The notes under the pieces were generated by a model. It ran no database searches and had not been told where the DNA came from. It saw only the letters and a program-made list of their open reading frames with translations. 64,000 bases of DNA from an uncultured Collinsella sp. (GTDB taxonomy: Bacteria > Actinomycetota > Coriobacteriia > Coriobacteriales > Coriobacteriaceae): the NCBI GenBank assembly GCA_947002045.1, contig CAMQJB010000006.1, forward strand, positions 6,999 to 70,998, written 5' to 3'. Both the position numbers and the translations under genes were made by a program. Below are positions 1 through 7,712 of the stretch, piece after piece. Within the stretch, counting starts at the first letter, position 1, and the number at the start of each line of letters is the position of its first letter.

Positions 1-741
1 AAGCGCCCCGGCCATGTGAAGTTTGATCACGTCAAGTTTGGCTATACGCCCGACAAGACCATCATCCACGACTTTAGCTGCGAGGCGCAGCCCGGCCAGA
101 CCATCGCCATCGTCGGCCCCACCGGCGCCGGCAAGACCACGCTCATCAAGCTGCTGCAGCGCTTCTACGATGTGGACGGCGGCTCGCTGCGTGTCGAGGG
201 CGTCGATGTGCGCGACTGGGACCGCGCGGCACTGCGCGGCGAGTTTGCCATGGTGCTGCAGGACACCTGGCTGTTTAACGGCACCATCCGCGAGAACATC
301 CGCTACGGACGCCCCGACGCGAGCGATGCCGAGGTCGAGGCCGCTGCGCGCGCCGCACGCTGCGACCACTTTATTCATACGCTCGCCGGCGGCTACGACT
401 TTATGATCAATGAGGAGGGCACCAACCTCTCGCAGGGCCAGCGCCAGCTCGTGACCATCGCCCGCGCCATTTTGGCCGACCGCCCGGCGCTGATTTTGGA
501 CGAGGCAACCTCCAACGTTGACACTCGTACCGAGGAGCTTATTCAGCGTGCCATGGATGTGCTGATGCAGGGCCGTACCAGCTTTGTTATCGCGCACCGC
601 CTGTCCACGATCCGCAACGCCGACGTGATCTTGGTAATTCGCGACGGCGATATCGTCGAGAAGGGCACGCACGACGAGCTGCTCGCCCAGGGCGGCTTCT
701 ACGCCGACCTGTACAACTCGCAGTTCGACGAGGCGGCGTAA
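1..741 (+). CDS. ABC exporter ATP-binding domain, C-terminal part (5' truncated by window edge)
   Basis: This is the nucleotide-binding half of a type I ABC exporter, which couples ATP hydrolysis to efflux through a fused transmembrane domain. The frame is open from base 1, so the membrane domain lies upstream of the window. Visible motifs are Walker A GPTGAGKTT, the Q-loop MVLQDTWLF, signature LSQGQRQ, Walker B ALILDEATSNVD and the switch histidine IAHRLST. The order and the phrase FNGTIRENIRYG are typical of half-transporters or heterodimeric multidrug/lipid exporters. The substrate cannot be told from this domain. A perfect hairpin follows the stop codon. Confidence 0.93.
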   Translation, partial: KRPGHVKFDHVKFGYTPDKTIIHDFSCEAQPGQTIAIVGPTGAGKTTLIKLLQRFYDVDGGSLRVEGVDVRDWDRAALRGEFAMVLQDTWLFNGTIRENIRYGRPDASDAEVEAAARAARCDHFIHTLAGGYDFMINEEGTNLSQGQRQLVTIARAILADRPALILDEATSNVDTRTEELIQRAMDVLMQGRTSFVIAHRLSTIRNADVILVIRDGDIVEKGTHDELLAQGGFYADLYNSQFDEAA

Positions 742-770
742 AACCGGCAGCAAACAACCGCAATGCCAAG

Positions 771-806
771 AAAACGGGGGCGCAGGACAACCTGCGCCCC
801 CGTTTT
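771..806. terminator. Rho-independent terminator after ABC exporter
   Basis: A perfect 16-bp stem with an ACAA loop; the arms start AAAA and end TTTT, so it can work in both directions. It begins 30 bases after the exporter stop codon. Confidence 0.9.
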
Positions 807-1236
807 GTGTCCTCCGAGCCTCGAAACGCCTTCCCTGAGACCTCATTGACGGCGCTTTCCAGACCCCGTGGGCAAAAAATGGCAAATATGAGTACTGTTA
901 CTTTTTTAGTATCAGCCAAAACAGCCTCAAACGACCTCCTTGCGGCCTCTATACGCCTTCAAATTAATCAAAACGCCCGTTAGCGGGCTTCTGCGTGGCA
1001 ATGTTAATGAACATATTTTTCACTTTGTCTATTATCTTGCTAGACCGATATGCTACTAGATTAGCAACCGTACTCATATTTGGCTTTTTTTGCCCACAGG
1101 GTGTTTCCTGGGGAACCGACAATAGCCTTAGGGTCCCGCGCGACGCCACTCCCTCCCGGTATCCGCCGACGTTCCCCCATATAAAACCTGCCAAAATAAA
1201 CCTGTCCCTTTTGGCAGGTTTCGGGGTGGCGAGGGG
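807..1236. other. Intergenic region with palindromic repeat element, no gene seen
   Basis: No credible coding sequence is seen between the exporter terminator and the aroF promoter. The stretch holds the inverted-repeat element at 870-1095 and a 13-bp perfect hairpin (1184-1196 paired with 1209-1221, AAACCTGCCAAAA). The hairpin lacks a clear U-run and lies upstream of the aroF promoter. Confidence 0.6.
870..1095. repeat. Inverted-repeat intergenic element, family 1, copy A
   Basis: Imperfect inverted arms of about 45 bp (870-915 and 1051-1095) share the core GGCAAATATGAGTAC. The interior is unrelated to the second copy at 57716-57929, so the arms rather than the loop are conserved. Confidence 0.75.
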
Positions 1237-1265
1237 TTGCACTTTAGCGTGCGACAGCGGATAAT
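1237..1265 (+). promoter_or_regulatory. Sigma70-type promoter of aroF
   Basis: TTGCAC at 1237-1242, a 17-bp spacer, then GATAAT at 1260-1265. Transcription would start about 45 bases before the DAHP synthase start codon. Confidence 0.65.
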
Positions 1266-1319
1266 GCCGAACACTCGACAAAACGCTTATTGCTCTTTCT
1301 ATAGATTGAGGAGGCCCTT

Positions 1320-2351
1320 ATGGCCATGGAATTCAAACGCAAGTTGCCAATCCCCATGGAGATCCGCGAGGAAATGCCGCTTTCCGCCGAGCTTACCGCC
1401 AAAAAGCAGGCATTCGACGCCGAGGTCGCCAAGGTCTTTACCGGCGAGGACGCGCGCAAGGTGCTCATCATCGGCCCGTGCTCTGCCGACCGCGAGGATT
1501 CGGTGCTTGAGTACATGAACCGACTGGCCAAGACCGCCGAGGAGGTCAAAGACAAACTCATCATTATTCCGCGCGTCTACACCAACAAGCCGCGCACCAA
1601 GGGCACCGGCTACAAGGGTCTGCTGCACAACCCCGACCCCGAGGCGCCCGATGACCTGCTCGAAGGCGTTAAGGCCATCCGCCACATGCACCTGCGCGTT
1701 ATTGAGGAAACGGGCTTCTTCACCGCCGACGAGATGCTCTATCCGTCCAACTACCAGTACCTCGTTGACCTGCTGAGCTATGTTGCCGTGGGCGCGCGCT
1801 CGGTCGAAAACCAGGAGCATCGCCTGGTATCGAGCGGCATTTCGGTGCCCGTGGGCATGAAGAACCCCACCGCCGGTTCCACCACCGTCATGCTCAACTC
1901 CATTTACGCCGCTCAGGCGCACCAGAGCTTCATCTTCCGCAACTGGGAGGTCGAATGCGACGGCAATCCGCTCGCGCACGCCGTTATGCGTGGTTACATC
2001 GGTCTCGATGGGCGCACCTACCCCAACTACCACTACGAGCACCTGGAGCGCCTGGCCGAGCGCTATACCGAGCATGCCGGTTACGCCAACCCGGCGGCGG
2101 TCATCGACTGCAACCACGACAACTCGGGCAAGCGTCCGCTGGAGCAGTACCGCATTTGCAAAGAGGTGCTCGACAGCTGCCGCCGCAACGAGTCCATCTC
2201 CAAGCTGGTCAAGGGCTTTATGATCGAGTCCTACCTGGAGGACGGCAACCAGCCGGTCGATGGCGGCGTCTTTGGCAAGTCGATCACCGACCCATGCCTG
2301 GGCTGGGAAAAGACCGACTACCTCATCCACGAGATCGCGGAGCGGGTGTAG
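1320..2351 (+). CDS. aroF: 3-deoxy-7-phosphoheptulonate (DAHP) synthase, class I
   Basis: It condenses phosphoenolpyruvate and erythrose-4-phosphate in the first step of the shikimate pathway. The 343-residue protein has the usual length and landmarks of the AroF/AroG/AroH class: IIGPCSADRED near residue 50, PRVYTNKPRT, GARSVENQEHR, the metal-site DCNHDNSGK and the C-terminal KSITDPCLGWE. The start is set by TTGAGGAGG eight bases upstream of ATG. A good promoter lies at 1237-1265. No other aromatic biosynthesis gene is nearby, so this is a stand-alone gene. Which allosteric class (Phe, Tyr or Trp inhibited) it belongs to cannot be told by eye, so the F symbol is a family label only. Confidence 0.93.
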   Translation: MAMEFKRKLPIPMEIREEMPLSAELTAKKQAFDAEVAKVFTGEDARKVLIIGPCSADREDSVLEYMNRLAKTAEEVKDKLIIIPRVYTNKPRTKGTGYKGLLHNPDPEAPDDLLEGVKAIRHMHLRVIEETGFFTADEMLYPSNYQYLVDLLSYVAVGARSVENQEHRLVSSGISVPVGMKNPTAGSTTVMLNSIYAAQAHQSFIFRNWEVECDGNPLAHAVMRGYIGLDGRTYPNYHYEHLERLAERYTEHAGYANPAAVIDCNHDNSGKRPLEQYRICKEVLDSCRRNESISKLVKGFMIESYLEDGNQPVDGGVFGKSITDPCLGWEKTDYLIHEIAERV

Positions 2352-2499
2352 GTTACGGCGTTTTACCAAACGCCGTAACCGGCCGACGCTGCGCGGGTCG
2401 CATTTGGACAATCTGACGTTCAACTTCAAGGGCGCGACCAGAAGGTCAGCGCCCCTTCGTTTCACGTCGCCTTGTCTCAAATGCGACCCGCTCGCTGTC
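2351..2499 (+). repeat. Compound structured repeat, family 2, copy A
   Basis: A 13-bp perfect palindrome (2351-2363 with 2368-2380, GGTTACGGCGTTT arms) is followed by a nested hairpin at 2394-2490 with outer stem GGTCGCATTTG and inner stem GACC/GGTC. The same compound structure occurs inverted at 15449-15596. Confidence 0.8.
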
Positions 2500-2535
2500 C
2501 GTCCTCTACCTGCGGCGGTCTTCTAGCAGAAAAAC

Positions 2536-2656
2536 CAAGTGAGTAGACTTTTTGCAGGAAGCCAAGCACGCCCCAAAACGCCACGGCTCTGACCTGCGGT
2601 TTTATTGAGCATTTGTCGCGATGTGCTTGGCAGGTTCAAAATAGTCTACTCACTTG
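2536..2656. repeat. Long inverted repeat carrying the ACCTGCGGTTT motif
   Basis: Perfect 14-bp arms CAAGTGAGTAGACT (2536-2549) and its complement (2643-2656) enclose a second stem GCCAAGCAC (2561-2569 with 2623-2631). The loop carries ACCTGCGGTTTT at 2592-2603. Confidence 0.75.
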
Positions 2657-2680
2657 TATCTGAGACGCACCAGATTGGCA

Positions 2681-2720
2681 AAAACCGCCGCGAAAGGGCC
2701 CCTGGTCCCTTCGCGGCGGT
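2681..2720 (-). terminator. Terminator of the ABC permease operon
   Basis: On the minus strand a long stem (ACCGCCGCG arms, one bulge) is followed by TTTTTG. It lies 38 bases past the permease stop codon. Confidence 0.85.
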
Positions 2721-2757
2721 CATACGCCTCTGATTTTGCGACGATTTTGCCCGCTTG

Positions 2758-5007
2758 TTACTCGCTGTAACGGGTGGCGATGGCAGCTTGTACCATGCCG
2801 GTGCTCATGAGATAGGTCACCAGGAAGTAGCCACCGTATGCTGCCAGGAAGATTGCACAGGTGAGGCCCACGGTGCCGCCGATGCTCATATTTCCGAAAA
2901 TGCTCACCAGCTCGATGATCACCTTAAGTGCCACAAAGGAGTGCGCCAGGCCCACTGCCAGCGGGAACAGGAAGAATACCGCTTGCTGCGCCATCACCGA
3001 ATGGCAAATCTTGCGGTCCTCACAGCCGATCTGTGCCAGCACACGATAGCTGCGGCTGCCGTCGGCCACGTTGGAGAGTTGCTGGATCGACAGAATCGCC
3101 GCGCATGCAACGACCAATACAAAGCCGATGTAGATGGCTAGGTAGCTAATAAGACCGTTCATTTGCGCTGCTTGCGTGTACATCTCGGAGCGTGTGATGA
3201 AGGTTCCCCACGACCCCGACTCCTTGCCGTCAACGAGCAGATTGTCGAGCACAGTGTATTTAATGCTCTCGTCTGCCTCGGTCGTATCCATCCCCTGTTT
3301 GTAGTTAACGAGCAGGCTACTGGAATACGGCTGCAGATTAAGTTGGGACAACAGCTCGTCGGCAACGACGACGGTACCCGGATTACTGCCCATCGCCGAG
3401 TTGGCGATGGCCGCCGTATCTTCGTCCGACTTATCGGTTGCGGGCTTGAGCGTATGCCCGCCCAAGGTAAGGGCATGGCCGCCAGCCATATACTTGGTGT
3501 ACAGGTCGACCAGCTCGCCGCCCATATCACACGTGAGCAGATACTGGTCGTGACCGATGTGCACCGGCTCCTCGCCCATCATCTGACGCAGTTTGTTGTA
3601 CTGGCTCGCCGGCGTCACAAACAGACCCATCGCATCGGCATTGCTACCCCCGAACGCCTTGGGAAGCTTTTCGCCCATGATCTTGCACATCTCACTTGGG
3701 GTCACCGAAGGATCCGAACCACCAAACGGGTAACTCAGATACGAATCGATCTGCACATGCTCACCGGCAACATCGGCGATATTGACCTTCTTGCCGGTCT
3801 CGTCGTTGTTGTCCGCCGACTTGCCCTTAATACCGTCTGCAACGTTATCGGAATCGATACGATCGCCGTGCCATGCGGGGTACAAATCGACCGTTGTATC
3901 GGCCAGCACCATGCGATCGGCTTCAGGCGGATTGACGTACTCTTTGTAGTAGTCGAGCGTATCGGGCGTGTAATAGACATACGTCTGAGACACGTCAACA
4001 GGGTTATAGCGCTCCAGGTTTTCGTTCATCACGTTGGCAATCGACATACCGCACGTCACCGAGGTGATGGCCAAAAACAGGAGCATCGCGATGACGCCCA
4101 TCGAAAAGCACACCGTGTTGACCTTGGCCGCAAGCTGGCGCACGGTAAACATGTTGAGGCCGCGCCAATACACGCTGCGCAGGCTCTGCAGCAGCTTGAT
4201 GAGCATGCCCGAGAGTCCCCAGAACAGGGCAAAGGTGCCCACGGTAACCATAGCGGTCGTTATGCCAAACTGGTTCATGGCCTCTTGCAGCTTGCTGTCC
4301 GTCGCGGTTAGCGGGAACCCATCACGTAGCAGACGGTAATAGGCCACGCCCACAAGCACCACGCCCACAGCAAAGATGGCAATCGCGATCCAGGGGTTGC
4401 GTGTCTTGATGCTCTCGTTGCGACGCTCGGCACCCATAAGCTCGATGAGTTTGGTACGACGCACGGCGCGAAGGTTCAGCAGTAGCGTGAGCACAAACAT
4501 CACGAGCATGCAGGCAAGGGTCAGGTTGAACGCATGCACCGAGAAAAAGAAGTGGAAATTGGCGATCTGTGTCTTAAAGAGCGAGGCCGTAAAGAACGTC
4601 ATGAGCTGGGAGAGTCCCACACCCAGCACAATGCCGGCGACAAAGGCCACAACCGAGACGATCACCGTCTCGAGCGCCATGATCGTGGCGACGCGCCCGC
4701 GCCCCATGCCGAGCACCTGGTACAGGCCAAACTCCTTCTTGCGGCGTTTCATGATGAAGTTATTGGCATACACCATTAAAAAGGCCATGACACCGGCCAA
4801 AAAGTACGTCAGGTCGCCGAGCATGCTGCCCATTACCTGCGCCAAGCCTTTTTCATCGATTCCGGCGATGTCGACCTGCATCGAGATGGTGTTAAAGGCA
4901 TAGAAGACCGTGACACCCAGGGTGAGCGTCAAAAGGTAGACGAGGTAGTCGCGGCCGGCGCGGCGGACGTTGCCCCAAGCGAGTTTACAGAGCATCGGAG
5001 CCCTCAC
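2758..5007 (-). CDS. FtsX-like ABC transporter permease (BceB type)
   Basis: This is the membrane subunit of a peptide-handling ABC transporter. The 749 residues contain about ten hydrophobic segments: one near residues 20-40, three more by residue 175, three between 200 and 320, and three after 635. A large extracytoplasmic domain lies between about 325 and 630, with FtsX-like regions on either side. That layout is characteristic of BceB/VraG-type permeases, which sense or detoxify antimicrobial peptides. It overlaps its ATPase partner by 23 bases, so translation is coupled. No two-component system is adjacent, unlike classical bce loci. The substrate is unknown. Confidence 0.88.
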   Translation of the reverse strand: MRAPMLCKLAWGNVRRAGRDYLVYLLTLTLGVTVFYAFNTISMQVDIAGIDEKGLAQVMGSMLGDLTYFLAGVMAFLMVYANNFIMKRRKKEFGLYQVLGMGRGRVATIMALETVIVSVVAFVAGIVLGVGLSQLMTFFTASLFKTQIANFHFFFSVHAFNLTLACMLVMFVLTLLLNLRAVRRTKLIELMGAERRNESIKTRNPWIAIAIFAVGVVLVGVAYYRLLRDGFPLTATDSKLQEAMNQFGITTAMVTVGTFALFWGLSGMLIKLLQSLRSVYWRGLNMFTVRQLAAKVNTVCFSMGVIAMLLFLAITSVTCGMSIANVMNENLERYNPVDVSQTYVYYTPDTLDYYKEYVNPPEADRMVLADTTVDLYPAWHGDRIDSDNVADGIKGKSADNNDETGKKVNIADVAGEHVQIDSYLSYPFGGSDPSVTPSEMCKIMGEKLPKAFGGSNADAMGLFVTPASQYNKLRQMMGEEPVHIGHDQYLLTCDMGGELVDLYTKYMAGGHALTLGGHTLKPATDKSDEDTAAIANSAMGSNPGTVVVADELLSQLNLQPYSSSLLVNYKQGMDTTEADESIKYTVLDNLLVDGKESGSWGTFITRSEMYTQAAQMNGLISYLAIYIGFVLVVACAAILSIQQLSNVADGSRSYRVLAQIGCEDRKICHSVMAQQAVFFLFPLAVGLAHSFVALKVIIELVSIFGNMSIGGTVGLTCAIFLAAYGGYFLVTYLMSTGMVQAAIATRYSE

Positions 5008-5770
5008 CGCCCATCATGGCAACGACCTCCATAATGCGGTCGAAGAACTCGCGACGGTCGGTGTCGCCGCGGCGCAGCTCAGTGAAGATCTTGCCGTCGC
5101 GAATAAACAGCACACGACTCGTGTAGCTGGCGGCAAAGCTGTCGTGCGTGACCATGAGCACGGTGGCGCGCAGGCGGCGATTGAGGGCCTCCAGGCTCTC
5201 GAGCAGCAGGCGAGCGCTCTTGGAATCGAGGGCACCGGTGGGCTCGTCGGCCATGATCATGGTAGGGTCGGTGACAAGCGCACGAGCCGCGGCGACGCGC
5301 TGCTGCTGACCGCCGGACATCTGGTAGGGATACTTGTCGAGCACCTGACTGATGGACAGGCGCGCTGCCACATCCTGCACGCGGGTCGAGATCTCTGCCG
5401 AGTTTGTGCGGGCGATGGTGAGCGGCAGGGCGATGTTCTCGCGTGCCGTGAGCGTATCGAGCAGGTTGGAGTCCTGGAAGATAAAGCCGAGTTCCTCGCG
5501 GCGGAACTGCGAAAGCTTAGCCTGCTTCATGCGCGTTACGTCCTGGCCGTTGATGCGGATCGTGCCGCTTGTGGCGCTATCGATGGTCGACACGCAGTTG
5601 AGCAACGTCGACTTGCCCGAGCCCGAAGCGCCCATGATGCCAACAAATTCGCCGCGGTTGACGGTAAAGCTGACGTCGTTGAGCGCACGGGTCACGTTGC
5701 CCAGCGCTCCATATACCTTTTCGAGATGCGCGACCTCCAGTACCGGGGTCGCCATGTGCGTGGTTTGCAT
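4985..5770 (-). CDS. ABC transporter ATP-binding protein (BceA/MacB type)
   Basis: This is the ATPase partner of the overlapping FtsX-like permease. The 261-residue protein has Walker A GASGSGKSTL, Q-loop FIFQDSNLL, signature MSGGQQQRVAAARAL, Walker B MADEPTGALDS and the H-loop VTHD. These fit the antimicrobial-peptide/lipoprotein-type ATPase family. ATG at 5770 is chosen because AGAAAGGA precedes it by 8 bases; a second in-frame ATG 15 bases downstream is also possible. The short C-terminal extension rich in RRGD/EFF is common in BceA-like proteins. Confidence 0.9.
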   Translation of the reverse strand: MQTTHMATPVLEVAHLEKVYGALGNVTRALNDVSFTVNRGEFVGIMGASGSGKSTLLNCVSTIDSATSGTIRINGQDVTRMKQAKLSQFRREELGFIFQDSNLLDTLTARENIALPLTIARTNSAEISTRVQDVAARLSISQVLDKYPYQMSGGQQQRVAAARALVTDPTMIMADEPTGALDSKSARLLLESLEALNRRLRATVLMVTHDSFAASYTSRVLFIRDGKIFTELRRGDTDRREFFDRIMEVVAMMGGEGSDAL

Positions 5771-5874
5771 ACCGAGTCCTTTCTTGCGATTAGTCTACGG
5801 CATCTATAGTCGCAAGAAGACGAGTCGGCTACCATCGATATGGCTTACGCTTGCCTTACCGTTGTGTAAGGTAG

Positions 5875-5987
5875 GGGTAGTCTTTTTGGGACGGGGCTTT
5901 TTTAGCTACCCCATCCGAAGCCTTCGAAGCATGAGGCCGCATTTGACATAGGGCAGCTAAAAAAGCCCCGTCCCAAAAAGACTACCC
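5875..5987. repeat. Long inverted repeat with perfect 33-bp arms
   Basis: Arms 5875-5907 and 5955-5987 are perfect complements over 33 bases with a 47-base loop. Each arm contains CTTTTTGGGACGGGGC and a T-run. It lies between two divergent genes, so a simple terminator role is unlikely. Confidence 0.85.
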
Positions 5988-6019
5988 TGCCACTTGTTGA
6001 TGTTGAGGGAGGACTCCTG

Positions 6020-7009
6020 TTGAAGACTGTTCATGTTGCCGCTGGGATCATTCGCAAGGAAGGATCTGATGAGCTGCTTGCCGTGCAGCGCGGCTACGGC
6101 GACATGCAGGGACTTTGGGAGTTTCCCGGTGGCAAGCTCATGCGCGGCGAGACACCCGAAGACGCCGTGCGACGCGAGCTTATGGAAGAGCTGCAGGTAA
6201 AAGTCACCAACCTGCGCGATTTTTACACCGTTGAGTACGACTACCCCGATTTTCATCTCTCCATGGAGTGCTACTACTGCTCGCTGGCCGATGAATCCGA
6301 TGAGCCCCAGAAGCACGACCGCCAGCTCGATATCCGCTGGATTCCGCGTACCTCGCTTGCCATGGTGGAATGGATGCCCGCCGACAAGGGGCTCATTGAT
6401 GCTCTGATTGAGTTAAAGGAAGATCGGCTTGAGGCCAACAGCACTGCCAAAGATGCCAAGGCCGCCACGACCGAACACCCCGCCGCCAAACCCAAGCGCG
6501 CACCTAAGCGCCGCAGCAAAAAGCGTCCCAAGCCTGGCCTGCTGGACGGCATCGACACCTCGGACCTTTCCGCCGACGAACGTGAACTCGTGCGCCGTCG
6601 CGCCGCTATAAAAAAGTCCATGAAGGGCAACAAGCGCGCCAACACCAAGCCCGAGCTGCTCGTTCGCCAGCGCCTGCGCGCCGCAGGCCTTACGGGATAC
6701 CGTCTGGAATGGAAGGTGCCCGGAAAGCCCGACATCGCCTTCCCCGGGCGCAAAATCGCCATCTTCGTCAACGGCTGCTTTTGGCACCGCTGCCCCAAGT
6801 GCAACCCCAGCCAGCCCAAGCGCAACGTTGAGTTTTGGGAGGCAAAGTTCCGTCGCAACGTCGAGCGCGACCGCGCTGCCGTGGCAGCACTCACTCAAAT
6901 GGGCTGGACGCCCATAACCATCTGGGAATGCGAACTCAAAAAGGACCGCATCGACGCCACGATGGAAAAGGTCATCGAACAAGTACGTGCCGCTGCACCG
7001 CAGCGCTAG
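6020..7009 (+). CDS. NUDIX (MutT-like) hydrolase fused to a Vsr-type mismatch endonuclease
   Basis: Residues 1-132 are a MutT-like NUDIX domain, a family that removes oxidised nucleotides such as 8-oxo-dGTP. The NUDIX box at 38-60 is intact apart from Q for the usual G (RELMEELQV). A Lys/Arg/Pro-rich linker (about 136-175) leads to a very-short-patch-repair endonuclease domain at about 195-325. That domain has the catalytic-type Asp in PGKPDIAF (D238), FVNGCFWHRC with cysteines and histidine placed as in the Vsr zinc site, NVERDR, and WEC (C304). E. coli Vsr has T and H where this protein has V250 and N251. Translation starts at TTG, supported by GGGAGGA nine bases upstream. No dcm-like methylase is in the window. 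The two domains are both recognisable, and joint function is inference. Confidence 0.88.
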   Translation: MKTVHVAAGIIRKEGSDELLAVQRGYGDMQGLWEFPGGKLMRGETPEDAVRRELMEELQVKVTNLRDFYTVEYDYPDFHLSMECYYCSLADESDEPQKHDRQLDIRWIPRTSLAMVEWMPADKGLIDALIELKEDRLEANSTAKDAKAATTEHPAAKPKRAPKRRSKKRPKPGLLDGIDTSDLSADERELVRRRAAIKKSMKGNKRANTKPELLVRQRLRAAGLTGYRLEWKVPGKPDIAFPGRKIAIFVNGCFWHRCPKCNPSQPKRNVEFWEAKFRRNVERDRAAVAALTQMGWTPITIWECELKKDRIDATMEKVIEQVRAAAPQR

Positions 7010-7263
7010 GAACGAGCCGTCCACACGCCCCACACAGGCGAGCCACATCCGCGCCACAAACCTTAGAAAGCCCTTAAGCTCAAAACCTTTCAAGAGTGTT
7101 ACTCAATAGCCTTGACCTGCGGTTTCATCGTAACACCAAACCAGGTTAAGCCTTTCTTTAGCGCTTCTTTGCAGCAACCGCGGCATAATACTGCCAGCGC
7201 ACGGGACCTAGCAGCACACCCCGTGCGCAATCTTTTGGTGGACATCGAGGAGGCCGCATAAGC
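7010..7263. other. Intergenic region with small hairpin carrying ACCTGCGGTTT
   Basis: A short stem GTGTTAC/GTAACAC (about 7096-7102 and 7131-7137) encloses ACCTGCGGTTT at 7115-7125. Nothing else is recognised here. Confidence 0.45.
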
Positions 7264-7473
7264 ATGCATTCTTCCAACGACGCAGCACAGCAGCCATCCC
7301 TAAATCATGCAGACCTTTTCTCCTTCCCCCCGACACAGAGAGACGGCCTCCTCGACTCCCCCACCACAAAAACCAAGCGCTCAGCCGATCAGAGCCTCAA
7401 CTTACGAGCATCCTTCGAAAAGCTCCAAGCATCCCTAGACAAAACCTTCCCCAACCAAGCCCGGGCATACTAG
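7264..7473 (+). CDS. Small hypothetical protein, 69 residues
   Basis: This is a weakly supported small open frame. In its favour, GAGGAGG lies 13 bases before the ATG and the frame stands alone with no overlapping gene. Against it, the sequence has no recognisable domain, lower GC than its neighbours and a Ser/Gln/Pro-rich composition. The C-terminal third (ASFEKLQASLDKTF) could form an amphipathic helix. A strong bidirectional terminator follows at 7596-7638. I do not recognise the protein and it may be spurious. Confidence 0.4.
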   Translation: MHSSNDAAQQPSLNHADLFSFPPTQRDGLLDSPTTKTKRSADQSLNLRASFEKLQASLDKTFPNQARAY

Positions 7474-7554
7474 CCCCCCACCAGCAAAGCGCCCCTCGCG
7501 CACCACTATTCCGCCCCAACGCCACAAGGGCGACGACCTCGAGTAGGTCAACCT

Positions 7555-7679
7555 GGGAGGGACGAGGGCTTAGTTCCCCAATCTTTCCGCAGGGGGCAAA
7601 AAGCCTCGCCGCACGAAGTGCGCAGCGAGGCTTTTTGCATGCCCGAGGACGATTGGGGAACTAAGCCCTCGTCCCTCCC
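7555..7679. repeat. Nested inverted repeat, 29-bp perfect outer arms
   Basis: Arms 7555-7583 and 7651-7679 match perfectly over 29 bases (core GACGAGGGCTTAGTTCCCC). They enclose a terminator-like 14-bp hairpin. The whole element separates convergent gene ends. Confidence 0.85.
7596..7638. terminator. Bidirectional terminator between convergent genes
   Basis: A perfect 14-bp stem GCAAAAAGCCTCGC with A-run and T-run on the two sides; it would serve the aldolase on the minus strand and the small frame on the plus strand. Confidence 0.85.
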
Positions 7680-7712
7680 CGGGATATGTAGCGAGTCGGA
7701 GTACCCTTGCTG

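Noticed and set aside
1184..1236. T-box or attenuator in front of aroF (hairpin plus GGGGTGGC)
   Set aside because: The hairpin and the G-rich box lie upstream of the predicted promoter, the box does not match the T-box consensus, and no specifier structure could be drawn.
1267..1341. Aromatic-rich reading frame (AYCSFYRL, WPW) as leader peptide for aroF
   Set aside because: The frame continues far into aroF without a stop, so it cannot act as a classical leader peptide.
1299..2480. Open frame of 393 codons opposite aroF
   Set aside because: The opposite strand has all DAHP synthase motifs, a promoter and a ribosome site; the antisense product resembles nothing.
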